From: Actinomyces bowdenii
GTDB taxonomy: Bacteria; Actinomycetota; Actinomycetes; Actinomycetales; Actinomycetaceae
DNA length: 64,000 nt
Reading direction: 5' to 3'
Assembly (NCBI RefSeq): GCF_017592395.1
Contig: NZ_JAGFOU010000007.1
Coordinates: 58,076-122,075, forward strand
The first letter of the stretch is position 1, and the number at the start of each line of letters is the position of its first letter. Of the stretch, positions 15,632-24,337 are shown piece by piece. The translations under genes and the position numbers were made by a program. Under the pieces are notes generated by a model. It worked only from the letters and a program-made list of their open reading frames with translations, was not told where the DNA came from and searched no databases.

Positions 15632-17598
15632 CCCACACCGCCTTCCACTCACCTGCCAGGCGCCGGGGGGCCGCCGCCCTCATGGCGCTGCTCCTGGGCA
15701 CGACGATCACCGCGCTCGGCCCCGCCCAGGCCGCCCAGGCACCCCACTCCTCCCGGGCCGCGAACCCGGTGCGGGCCCAGGTGGCCGACCAGCACCCGGG
15801 CGCCGCCGCCCAACCGGGCCAGCCGGGCCAGGAGGGCGAGGCGCCCCTGCCGGCGCCGCCCGAGCCCGAGGCCGCCGCCCAGGGGGTCCTGCCCCTGGAG
15901 CTGGCCGGCGGGGAGCAGGTGGATCTCGATGCCCCCGTGCCCGCCGCCCAGGCCCAGCCCGCCCTGCGCGACCTGACCGTCGACCCCCCGCAGGTGCCGG
16001 CCAACGCGGTGGAGTTCTCCACCCCGGAGGCGGGCCCCGCCGACACCCTCGTCCTGTTCGACACCACCGGCCCCATGCCCAAGCTCGGGGAGTACTACGC
16101 CATGGCCATCGGCACGCTGGCCAGCCACTCCGGCACCGTCACCGCCCTGCCGGTCAAGGACTACCAGCCGGGGCTGGCCGGCAACTTCACCAACGTCGTC
16201 TACGTGGGCTCGACCTATGACGAGCCCCTGCCGCGCGGCTTCATCGACGACGTGCTCACCGGCAACATCCCCGTGATGTGGTCGGGCTTCAACATCTGGC
16301 AGCTCGCCGCCACCGACGCCGACCGCGCCGCCTTCTCCCAGCGCTACGGCTGGGATGCGGCCACCTCCTACATCGACTCCGAGGACCAGGTCACCCAGGT
16401 GACCTACAACGGCACCGCGCTCAAGCGCCACAAGCTCAACACCTCGGGGATCATCGCCCCCCACATCACCAGCCCCCAGGACGTCACCGTGCTGGGCCAG
16501 GCCCAGTGCTCCGGGGCCGACGGCGCCGCCAAGCAGTGCGCCCCCATCGCCCAGTCCGGCTCGACCTCCTTCCCCTGGGCGGTGGCCTCCTCGGGCCTGA
16601 CCTTCGTCGGCGAGATCCCCCTGACCTACCTGGGCGAGCAGGACCGCTACATCGCGGCCGCCGACATCCTCCTGGACGTCCTCCAGCCCCACGCCGGCTC
16701 CTTCCGCCAGGCGGCCGTGCGCCTGGAGGACATCAGCCCCGAGAGCGACCCCGCCCAGCTCCAGGCGATCGTGGACTACCTCCACGGCGCGGGTGTTCCC
16801 TTCCAGATGGCGGTCGTGCCCATCTACTCCGACCCCACGGGCGTGGAGAACGAGGGCACCCCGCAGTACATGACCCTGGCCGACACCCCCGAGCTGGTCG
16901 CCGTGATCAAGGACGCCACCACCAAGGGCGGCACCATTGTCCAGCACGGCACCACCCACCAGTTCGGCTCCCTGAAGAACCCCTACAACGGGGTGTCCAC
17001 CGATGACTTCGAGTTCATCCGCTCCTGGTGCTCCCAGGTCAATGACAACCAGTCCCCGCCCATCGACTGCCAGCCCAACTCCTGGGTGCAGATCGGCGGG
17101 GCCCTGGAGGGCACCGACCAGGCCTGGGCCCGCGAGCGCGTCGAGCAGGGCCGCCGGATCTTCACCGAGGTGGGCCTGCCCGAGCCGGCCGTCTTCGAGA
17201 CGCCCCACTACTCGGCCACCCGCGAGGCCTACGCGGGCATGACCGAGGTCTACCCCGTGCGCTACGAGCGCGAGCTGCTCCACTCCGGCCTGTTCACCGG
17301 CACGCCGGGCGGACCGCACGACTACTACGGGCAGTTCTTCCCCTATGCGGTCAACGACCCCTACGGCACCCACATCCTGCCCGAGAACCTGGGCAACTAC
17401 GAGCCCGAGGCCGCCAACCAGCACCCGCCGCGCCTGGCCGCCGACGTCGTGGACGCCGCCCGGGCCAACCTGGTCGGCACCCACGCCACGGCCAGCTTCT
17501 TCTTCCACCCCTACTACCCCTTGTCGGAGCTGCGCGCCATCGTCGAGGGCATCCAGGCCGAGGGCTACACCTTCGTGCCCGCCACCGAGCTGCGATGA
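15628..17598 (+). CDS. Secreted DUF2334 polysaccharide deacetylase-like protein
   Basis: A 656 aa exported protein: signal peptide to about residue 37 (AQAAQA), a Pro/Ala/Glu-rich spacer to about 130, then a long domain. The C-terminal DUF2334 region carries metal-site motifs of the NodB-like deacetylases: VRLEDISP (Asp368) and HGTTH (His440, His444), plus FETPHYSAT. Such enzymes remove N-acetyl groups from exported hexosamine polymers. By context it would modify the polymer of this operon, as PgaB, IcaB or PelA do in theirs. It is coupled by overlap to wecB before it and to the lipoprotein after it. Confidence 0.85.
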   Translation: MTHTAFHSPARRRGAAALMALLLGTTITALGPAQAAQAPHSSRAANPVRAQVADQHPGAAAQPGQPGQEGEAPLPAPPEPEAAAQGVLPLELAGGEQVDLDAPVPAAQAQPALRDLTVDPPQVPANAVEFSTPEAGPADTLVLFDTTGPMPKLGEYYAMAIGTLASHSGTVTALPVKDYQPGLAGNFTNVVYVGSTYDEPLPRGFIDDVLTGNIPVMWSGFNIWQLAATDADRAAFSQRYGWDAATSYIDSEDQVTQVTYNGTALKRHKLNTSGIIAPHITSPQDVTVLGQAQCSGADGAAKQCAPIAQSGSTSFPWAVASSGLTFVGEIPLTYLGEQDRYIAAADILLDVLQPHAGSFRQAAVRLEDISPESDPAQLQAIVDYLHGAGVPFQMAVVPIYSDPTGVENEGTPQYMTLADTPELVAVIKDATTKGGTIVQHGTTHQFGSLKNPYNGVSTDDFEFIRSWCSQVNDNQSPPIDCQPNSWVQIGGALEGTDQAWARERVEQGRRIFTEVGLPEPAVFETPHYSATREAYAGMTEVYPVRYERELLHSGLFTGTPGGPHDYYGQFFPYAVNDPYGTHILPENLGNYEPEAANQHPPRLAADVVDAARANLVGTHATASFFFHPYYPLSELRAIVEGIQAEGYTFVPATELR

Positions 17599-19121
17599 TG
17601 GCGGGCAGGAGGAAGGAGGGCCCCTCCCCGGACCGGGCCCCGGCGTCGGGACCGGTGGGCGCGGTGGATGGTGCGAGTAGGCGCACGGCCCTGGCACTGC
17701 TGGGGACGGGGGCACTGGCCGCGCCCGCGGTGACCGCCTGCGCCCAGCGCCCCTCAGGGCAGGTGACGGGCCCCACCACGAGCGTGACGCTGCGCTTCTC
17801 CGATGCCCAGGGAGCCGCGATGCCCCTGGAGGCGGTGCGCTCGCTGCAGTCCAATGCGGTGGGGGAGCACGGCTACGACGATGCGCTGCTCGACACCCAG
17901 ACCCTGGAGCTGATCGGGCTGGGCCCGCTCTACCAGGCCGAGGACGGCAGCATCCGCGCCGATGTCCCGGTGGGACGCGCCTGCACCCTCAACCTGTCGT
18001 GGCCCACCAGCATGGGCTACTCGGCACTCATGGTGGACCTGCCCGGATCGGGGACGGTGGAGGTGATGGAGGCGGCGGCGCGCGGCCTCCATGAGCGCCA
18101 GGCGGATCAGGCGGCCGCGGACCAGGCGGCGGCCGTGAAGGTGGGCGCGGCCCGCCGGGCCACCGAGGCCGCGCTGGCGGCCTGCCAGGCCGCGGGCACG
18201 CCGGAGGAGCGCGGCAGGCAGGCCCACCAGGCCCTGGAGCTGGCGGCCACGGCCCAGCTGGACCTGGATCGGGCCCTCATCTCGGCCGCCCCGAAGGACA
18301 GCGTCCTGGGGGTGACCTTCACCCGGCCTCCCACGGCCCAGGAGATGCAGGGCCTGGCCCAGCGCCTGGGCGGTGCGGGCCGCTCCGCGGTGCGCATCGT
18401 CATCGACAATCCCGCCGATCCCGGGGTCATGGACTCCTGGAGGAGCGCGATCGGCGTCCTGCGGGCCCAGGGGGTGCAGATCGTGGGTCAGATCTGCGAC
18501 TCCTACCAGATGGCCGATTTCGACGAGCCCTCCTGGGATGCGCGCGTGAGCGCCCTGCTGACCGCCCTGCCCGACCTGGAGGCCTGGGAGGTCGGCAACG
18601 AGCTGGGGGGAGGCTGGCTGGGGCCCAATGCGCTTCAGCGGATGGTGCGCGCCGCCCGGGCGGTGCGCGAGCGCACCGATGCCACGAGCCTGCTCACCCT
18701 CTACTACCAGCTCGGCCTGGACACGGCGGAGACCTCGGTGTTCAACATGGCGCGGCAGGTCAATGCCAGCGGCCTGGCGGGACTGGTCGATGTCGTCGGC
18801 CTGTCGGTCTACCCCCAGTGGCATCCCCTGGGCACGGCTGCCAACCGGGTGCTCACCACCCTGGCCGCGGCCTTCCCCCAGGCCCGCGTGGGGGTGACCG
18901 AGCTGGGCTATGGGGGCGCCAGGCTGGGAGGGCCGTGGTGGTTCGGCGACAAGGACGACCAGGCGGCGGGCCGTCGTGCGGTCATCGACCACGTCACCAG
19001 CGCGGCCCTGGGGCGCTCCGACGCCTGGGGGGCGCCCTTCTGGTGGTACTTCCTGGAGGATGAGGCCCCCGGGGACCCGGCCGGACCGGTCCAGGAGTCC
19101 CTGCCCAGGCTCGTCCAGTAG
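17595..19121 (+). CDS. Glycoside hydrolase-like Tat lipoprotein
   Basis: A 508 aa protein with a twin-arginine signal (SRRTALALLG at 29-38) and lipobox VTAC with lipidated Cys49, so it sits on the outer face of the membrane. A helical region of about 150-240 is rich in Ala/Gln. A TIM-barrel domain follows, with NE in EVGNELGGGW (Glu336, likely acid/base) and GVTELGYGG (Glu436, likely nucleophile), the two-glutamate spacing of clan GH-A retaining glycosidases. The specific family is not recognised. As the last gene of the exopolysaccharide operon it probably trims or cleaves the polymer. A 48 bp palindrome follows. Confidence 0.8.
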   Translation: MMAGRRKEGPSPDRAPASGPVGAVDGASRRTALALLGTGALAAPAVTACAQRPSGQVTGPTTSVTLRFSDAQGAAMPLEAVRSLQSNAVGEHGYDDALLDTQTLELIGLGPLYQAEDGSIRADVPVGRACTLNLSWPTSMGYSALMVDLPGSGTVEVMEAAARGLHERQADQAAADQAAAVKVGAARRATEAALAACQAAGTPEERGRQAHQALELAATAQLDLDRALISAAPKDSVLGVTFTRPPTAQEMQGLAQRLGGAGRSAVRIVIDNPADPGVMDSWRSAIGVLRAQGVQIVGQICDSYQMADFDEPSWDARVSALLTALPDLEAWEVGNELGGGWLGPNALQRMVRAARAVRERTDATSLLTLYYQLGLDTAETSVFNMARQVNASGLAGLVDVVGLSVYPQWHPLGTAANRVLTTLAAAFPQARVGVTELGYGGARLGGPWWFGDKDDQAAGRRAVIDHVTSAALGRSDAWGAPFWWYFLEDEAPGDPAGPVQESLPRLVQ

Positions 19122-19170
19122 AACGGGGCCGCCGGGCCGGCCGCCCCGCGGCGGCCGGCCCGGCGCCTGG

Positions 19171-19218
19171 CGCTCGGCCGGTGAGTCCGCGGCCGGCCGC
19201 GGACTCACCGGCCGAGCG
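19171..19218. terminator. 48 bp perfect palindrome, bidirectional terminator
   Basis: Two 24-base arms (19171-19194 and 19195-19218) are exact reverse complements with no spacer. It lies between convergent genes, and the right arm covers the stop codon and last codons of the minus-strand carboxymuconolactone decarboxylase-like gene. Confidence 0.85.
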
Positions 19219-19630
19219 GATCCGCATCGCGCTGGTCGAAGACCTCGCGAGCTGCGAAGGTGGCGTTGAGCGCTTTGGGGAAGCCGCAGTAGACCGCGCT
19301 GTGGAGCAGGGCCTCGCAGATCTCCTCCCGGCTGATGCCGACGTTGAGCGCGGCGCCGATGTGGACCTTGAGCTGGGGCTCGCAGCCTCCCAGCGCGGTG
19401 AGGACTCCGAGCGTGACCAGCTGGCGGCTCCGGGCATCGAGGCCCGGCCGGTCGTAGATGTCACCGAAGGCGAAGGCTGCGATGTGGTGGCCCATGGCCG
19501 GGTTGATGCCCGCGAGGGAATCGATGACGGCCTTGCCCTGGTGGCCGTCGATCCGCGCCAGCACCTCCTGGCCGTGGCGGCGCCGCTCGAGGTTCTCCGG
19601 TGAGTCGATGTCATGCTGGGAAGCGGTCAT
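19205..19630 (-). CDS. Carboxymuconolactone decarboxylase / AhpD-fold protein
   Basis: A 141 aa protein of the CMD/AhpD fold. GDIYDRPGLDARSRQLVTLGVLTALGG is the family signature, followed by QLKVHIGAALNVGISREEICEALLHSAVYCGFP. The CxxC pair of AhpD peroxidases is absent, so it is closer to PcaC-type decarboxylases or the uncharacterised CMD group. No aromatic-degradation genes are nearby, and the substrate is unknown. GGAGG lies about 9 bases before the ATG. It is transcribed alone; a possible minus-strand -10 box (TATAGC) is at 19729-19734. Confidence 0.88.
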   Translation of the reverse strand: MTASQHDIDSPENLERRRHGQEVLARIDGHQGKAVIDSLAGINPAMGHHIAAFAFGDIYDRPGLDARSRQLVTLGVLTALGGCEPQLKVHIGAALNVGISREEICEALLHSAVYCGFPKALNATFAAREVFDQRDADPLGR

Positions 19631-19855
19631 GGGCGCGGTCCTCCTGCGTCGATGGCGATTCACGGGCCCGGTGGTGGCCGTCGATCCGCGAGGCTCGAGC
19701 CGATGCCACCGAGTCCCACGTCCCCGACGCTATACCCTCCAGGTGCCTCCGGGTGCGCCCGAGGGCGAGCCGGACTCCGCCAGCCCGGCGGATCAGCACG
19801 CCTCGCTGCTCCTCCCCGGGTGACCGCCCAGTCCGCAAGCCCCGGGGAAGGACGC

Positions 19856-22324
19856 CTAGCGCTGGGCCAGGACCAGGGGGTGGACGGCCTCGGCCCCGGC
19901 ATCCCTGAGCATGGCCGCGGCCACGGCCAGGGTCCAGCCCGAGTCGGTGAAGTCATCGACCAGGACCACGCGCGCCCCGCGCAGGGCTTCCAGCCTGCCC
20001 GGCTCCCAGCCCTCCAGGCTCAGCCCGCGGGCGACCCGGGCCAGGCGGGTGGCCGAGTTGACGTCGTGGCGGCCGGCCTCGCCCCGCACCCCGATGATGC
20101 CCAGGGGCCGGCAGCCCAGGCGGTGGGCCACGGCGTGGCCCAGGTGGCGCACCAGCTCGGGTCGGGTGCGCGAGTCGATGACGACGACGGCGTCCAGGGC
20201 GGCCCCGGCACCATCGGCGGCGCCATCCCGCCCGTCCTGCGCATCCTCCTGCGCGGTCTCGTGCCCCTCCCGCGAGCCTGCCTCCTGCGCGGCGATGAGG
20301 GCCAGGCGGTCGGCGACCTCGAGCACCGCCCCGCGCAGGGCCAGGGGCACCTGGCCGTCGTGGCCGCCCCGGGCCTGCGGGGCCGCGCGACCAGCGGGAT
20401 CCGGCGCCGCTGAGCCGGGATGGTCAGCGGGCCCGTCCGCGGGCTGCGGCCCCGGCTCCAGGAGTGCGCGCAGGGCGGCGGCGATGCCCACGCCGTCGAG
20501 GCGGCCCACGGCCAGGCCCGTGGCGGCCCGCCGCTCAGCCGGGATCCTGCCCGACAGGCCGGGCAGGCCCAGCTGGGCCATGCCCGCCGGCCATTGGCGG
20601 CGGGCCACGAGCTCGACCCCCGGGCGCTCCAGGCCGCGGCGGGTGGCCTCCACCTGCGCGGCCTCAGGCGCCTGGGGCAGGATCAGCCCGCCGCACAGGT
20701 CGCAGGCCCCGCAGCGCCAGCCCGGCTCCAGCTCGGGGTCGTTGAGAGCCCGCCGCAGGAAGGCCATCCGGCAGTCCTGGCGGGCTCCCGTGGCCCCGGG
20801 ACCGCCCAGGGCCTCGTAGGCCAGCATGGAGCGCTGCTCCTGAGCCCGGGCCGCGGCCAGGCGCTCATAGCGCGGCTGGTCGTAGACCCAGGGCCGGCCG
20901 GTGGCCTGCCAGCCCCCGCGCACCCGCTGGACCGCGCCGTCGACGTCGAGGACCTTGAGCAGCAGCTCCAGGCGCGAGCGGCGCAGGGAGGTGGTGGTCT
21001 CCAGCAGCGCCGTGGACAGGGGGCCTGCCTCCTCCAGGCGCCGCGCCTCCAGGGCCGCCAGGACCTCGTCGACCTCCTCCTGGGCGGGGAAGGCCTGCGA
21101 GCCGAACCACTCCCAGATGGCGCGGTCCTCGGCGCCGGGCAGCAGCACCACCTCGGCCCGGCTCACCGCGCGCCCGGCCCGCCCCACCTGCTGGTAGTAG
21201 CTCACCGGGGAGGAGGGCGCCCCCAGGTGGACGACGAAGGCCAGATCCGGCTTGTCGAATCCCATGCCCAGGGCCGAGGTGGCCACGATGGCCTTGACCC
21301 GGTTGGCCTTGAGGCCCGCCTCCAGGCGCTCGCGCTCGGCCGGCTCGGTGCGCCCGGTGTAAGCGGCCACCTCCAGGCCCTGGCCGCGCAGATGCTCACT
21401 GACCTCGCCCACCGCCGCGACGGTCAGGCAGTAGATGATCCCCGAGCCCGTGACGGCGTGCAGGTAGGCGCTGAGCCAGGCCAGGCGCGCGGCGCTGTCC
21501 GGCAGCGCGAGGACCCCCAGGTGCAGGGAGTCGCGCTGGAGGCTGCCGCGCAGCACCAGGACCCCGTCGCGCGCAGGGCCGCCCGGGGCGCCGGCCGCCG
21601 CGCCCGCAGGGCCCTCATGCGAGTGGAGCCCCAGCTGCTCGGCGACGTCGGCGGTGACCCGGTCATTGGCGGTGGCCGTGGTGGCCAGGACGGGGATGCC
21701 CTGGGGCAGCCCGGCCAGCAGCGTGCGGATCCGCCGGTAGTCGGGGCGGAAGTCGTGCCCCCAGTCCGAGATGCAGTGGGCCTCATCGATGACCACCAGT
21801 CCCGCTCCCGCCGCCAGGTGGGGCAGGACCTGGACGCGGAAGTCCGGGTTGTTGAGGCGCTCGGGGGAGACCAGGAGCACATCGGCCTCACCGGCGCGCA
21901 CCCGGGCCTCGATCCCCTCCCACTCGGTGGTGTTGGCCGAGTTCATCGTCACCGCGTGGATGCGCGCCCGCTGGGCGGCTGACACCTGGTCTCGCATGAG
22001 GGCCAGAAGCGGGGAGATGATGACGGTGGCGCCCGCCGCCCCCGACCCCGCCCCGCAGCCGGGCGCGGGAGGCGGCATGCCCGGCTGCCAGGAGCCCCAG
22101 CCCTCGCGCAGCAGCACCGTGGCCACGAAGTAGACGGCCGACTTTCCCCAGCCGGTGCGCTGGACCACCAGGACCCGGCGGTGGCCGATGACGAGCGCCT
22201 CGATGGCCCGCCACTGGTCCTCGCGCAGGCGCGCGTCCTCGCGCCCCACCAGCTCGCGCAGAACGGCCTCGGCGCGCTCGCGCACGGGGCCGAGCCGGGA
22301 CGGGGGCGGGGCGGGCTCGCTCAT
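19856..22324 (-). CDS. RecQ-like DNA helicase with C-terminal phosphoribosyltransferase-like domain
   Basis: An 822 aa superfamily 2 helicase. Walker A is RTGWGKS (56-62), the DEAH box DEAHC is at 180-184, then TTATAND and GRAGR motifs. A tetracysteine zinc site is formed by Cys518, Cys538, Cys541 and Cys544. No HRDC domain is seen. The last 130 residues include VVLVDDFTDSGWT (about 788-800), the PRPP-binding loop pattern of type I phosphoribosyltransferases. This fits the actinobacterial RqlH-type RecQ clade, 3'-5' helicases thought to act in repair. The start is leaderless: a TACGGT -10 box ends 6 bases before the ATG, back to back with the antiporter promoter. Confidence 0.88.
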   Translation of the reverse strand: MSEPAPPPSRLGPVRERAEAVLRELVGREDARLREDQWRAIEALVIGHRRVLVVQRTGWGKSAVYFVATVLLREGWGSWQPGMPPPAPGCGAGSGAAGATVIISPLLALMRDQVSAAQRARIHAVTMNSANTTEWEGIEARVRAGEADVLLVSPERLNNPDFRVQVLPHLAAGAGLVVIDEAHCISDWGHDFRPDYRRIRTLLAGLPQGIPVLATTATANDRVTADVAEQLGLHSHEGPAGAAAGAPGGPARDGVLVLRGSLQRDSLHLGVLALPDSAARLAWLSAYLHAVTGSGIIYCLTVAAVGEVSEHLRGQGLEVAAYTGRTEPAERERLEAGLKANRVKAIVATSALGMGFDKPDLAFVVHLGAPSSPVSYYQQVGRAGRAVSRAEVVLLPGAEDRAIWEWFGSQAFPAQEEVDEVLAALEARRLEEAGPLSTALLETTTSLRRSRLELLLKVLDVDGAVQRVRGGWQATGRPWVYDQPRYERLAAARAQEQRSMLAYEALGGPGATGARQDCRMAFLRRALNDPELEPGWRCGACDLCGGLILPQAPEAAQVEATRRGLERPGVELVARRQWPAGMAQLGLPGLSGRIPAERRAATGLAVGRLDGVGIAAALRALLEPGPQPADGPADHPGSAAPDPAGRAAPQARGGHDGQVPLALRGAVLEVADRLALIAAQEAGSREGHETAQEDAQDGRDGAADGAGAALDAVVVIDSRTRPELVRHLGHAVAHRLGCRPLGIIGVRGEAGRHDVNSATRLARVARGLSLEGWEPGRLEALRGARVVLVDDFTDSGWTLAVAAAMLRDAGAEAVHPLVLAQR

Positions 22325-22330
22325 GGGGCC

Positions 22331-22395
22331 ACCGTAATGGCAACGGGGGCCGCCATGCCCGGCCCGGCGGCCTGGGGGCGCCGGGCGCATAGTCT
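22331..22395. promoter_or_regulatory. Divergent leaderless promoters of recQ-like and antiporter genes
   Basis: Minus strand: TACGGT (complement of 22331-22336) ends 6 bases before the helicase ATG. Plus strand: TAGTCT 22390-22395 ends 6 bases before the antiporter GTG at 22402. Neither gene has a Shine-Dalgarno site. Confidence 0.65.
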
Positions 22396-22401
22396 GGGGC
22401 C

Positions 22402-24294
22402 GTGGAGCCCCTCGTCATGGCCGTCGCCGCCCTGCTCATCATCGCCGCCTGCCATCAGCTCGCGCCCAGGGTCGGGGTGGCCTCGCCCCTGATCCTGCTG
22501 TCCCTGGGCATCGGGATCGGCTTCCTGCCCTGGGTCGGGGCGATCGAGATCGACCCCGGGATCATCCTGGACGCCGTGCTGCCGCCGCTGCTGTTCGGCG
22601 CGGCGGTCTCGATGCCGGTGATGGACTTCCGCCGCGAGCTGCGCAGCGTCGCGGTCCTGGCCGGCGGCCTGGTCGTGCTCTCGGCACTGGTGCTGGGGGC
22701 GGTCATCCACGCCCTCGTGCCGGCCATCAGCCTGCCCTGGGCCATCGCCGTGGGGGCGGTGCTCAGCCCCACCGACGCCGTGGCGGTCTCCATCGCCCGG
22801 GGCTCGGGGGTATCCCACCGCATCATCACCATCCTGGAGGGCGAGGGCCTGTTCAACGATGCCACCGCCCTGGTGCTGCTGGCCTCGGCGACCTCGGCGG
22901 CGCTGATGACCGACGCCCACGCCCTGAGCCCGGCCAGCCTGGCATGGGACCTGGTCGTGGCGCTGGTGGTGGCCCTGGCCGTGGGCTGGGCGGTGGGGGA
23001 GCTGACCGTGCGCGTGCGCCGGCGCATCACCGACCCCGCTGCCGATACCGTGGTGTCCTTCACCGTGCCCTTCCTTGCCTCCCTGCCCGCCGGGCAGCTG
23101 GGGGGCTCGGGCCTGGTGGCCGCTGTCGTGGCCGGCCTGGTGGTGTCCTACCGGGGCCCCAGACTGCTGGCTCCGGCCAGCAGGAGCGCCGCGGACAAGA
23201 ACTGGCGCACCGTCGAGCTCATCCTGGAGGGGGCCGTCTTCCTGGTCATGGGCCTGCAGGCCTACGGCATCGTCCACGAGGTCCAGGCCCAGGGACTGGG
23301 GCTGGGCCCGGCCATCCGCATCGCGCTGCTGGCCGGGGCGCTGACCGTGGCCCTGCGCGCCGGCTTCGTCGCCCCGCTCCTGGTGTGGCTGCGCTGGGTC
23401 CGCCGCCACCGCCGGCGCCGCCTGGAGGCGGGGCAGGAGCGGGTCCGGCAGATCGAGAGCAGGCTGGCACTGGCCTGCCGGGTCGACGATGAGGTCCTGG
23501 CCTCGCGCAACCTCTCGCGCCGGGACTGGGAGCGGGCCCTCGCCCGCTGGCACCGGCGCCTGGAGAGCGGGCAGCGCCGCCAGCGCCGCGCCCGCAGCGA
23601 CATGGCCTACTTCCTGGCCGCGACCCTGGGCCCGCGGGAGGGCGCCGTCATCGTGTGGGCGGGCATGCGCGGGGCGGTGACCCTGGCCGCCTCCCAGACC
23701 CTTCCCCTGAGCGCCCCCATGCGGCCCCTCCTGCTCTTCCTGGCCCTGCTGGTCGCAGGCGGATCACTGGTCATCCAGGGGCTGAGCCTGCCGCTGCTCA
23801 TCCGCCTGGCGCGCCCCCAGATGTCCTCCGGCTCCCAGGACGCCGAGGAGCGCGAGCGCCTCATGGCGGTGCTGGGCGGGGCGGTCAAGGACACCGCCCT
23901 GGCCCAGTGCCTGTCCGAGGGGGCCCGGCCGCCCGGGCCCGGTGCCCGGCCGGATGCGCTGGCCGCCCGCGCCCTGTCCGCCGTGGGGCCGGCCCTGTCC
24001 CATGGGGAGGGAGGCCAGGATCCCCGGTCGTCGGCCCCGGCAGGGGACGAGGAGCCCGGGGGATCGGCCGACGGCGCGGCGCGGGCCGGGTCCCCGGGGC
24101 CGGCGCCCCTGGGCGGGGGCCCCGGGGACCGGCTGAGCGCGGAGCAGGTGCGCGACCTGGGCATCGAGGCGATCCGCATCCAGCGCGAGGCCCTGCTCGA
24201 TGCGCGCGACGAGGGGCTGTTCACCGCCGCCACCCTCCAGGGGGCCATGCAGCGCCTGGACGCCGAGGAGATCATGCTCTCCACCCGCGGCTGA
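22402..24294 (+). CDS. NhaP-type cation:proton antiporter
   Basis: A 630 aa CPA1-family Na+(K+)/H+ antiporter for pH and sodium homeostasis. The first 420 residues are about 12 membrane helices, with the family motifs AVGAVLSPTDAVAVSIARG and ILEGEGLFNDATALVL; the Asn-Asp pair is the ion-binding site. A long charged cytoplasmic loop (about 335-405) precedes the last helices. The C-terminal 150 residues are hydrophilic, with a Gly/Pro-rich stretch and a final helix. The GTG start is leaderless. Confidence 0.93.
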   Translation: MEPLVMAVAALLIIAACHQLAPRVGVASPLILLSLGIGIGFLPWVGAIEIDPGIILDAVLPPLLFGAAVSMPVMDFRRELRSVAVLAGGLVVLSALVLGAVIHALVPAISLPWAIAVGAVLSPTDAVAVSIARGSGVSHRIITILEGEGLFNDATALVLLASATSAALMTDAHALSPASLAWDLVVALVVALAVGWAVGELTVRVRRRITDPAADTVVSFTVPFLASLPAGQLGGSGLVAAVVAGLVVSYRGPRLLAPASRSAADKNWRTVELILEGAVFLVMGLQAYGIVHEVQAQGLGLGPAIRIALLAGALTVALRAGFVAPLLVWLRWVRRHRRRRLEAGQERVRQIESRLALACRVDDEVLASRNLSRRDWERALARWHRRLESGQRRQRRARSDMAYFLAATLGPREGAVIVWAGMRGAVTLAASQTLPLSAPMRPLLLFLALLVAGGSLVIQGLSLPLLIRLARPQMSSGSQDAEERERLMAVLGGAVKDTALAQCLSEGARPPGPGARPDALAARALSAVGPALSHGEGGQDPRSSAPAGDEEPGGSADGAARAGSPGPAPLGGGPGDRLSAEQVRDLGIEAIRIQREALLDARDEGLFTAATLQGAMQRLDAEEIMLSTRG

Positions 24295-24325
24295 GCCGGC
24301 GGGCCGGCAGATCAGGGGCCGCGCA

Positions 24326-24331
24326 TACAAT
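24326..24331 (+). promoter_or_regulatory. hisC -10 box, leaderless spacing
   Basis: TACAAT ends 6 bases before GTG 24338 and only 3 before ATG 24335. The constant 6-base spacing elsewhere in the window favours GTG as the start. Confidence 0.6.
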
Positions 24332-24337
24332 CGCATG

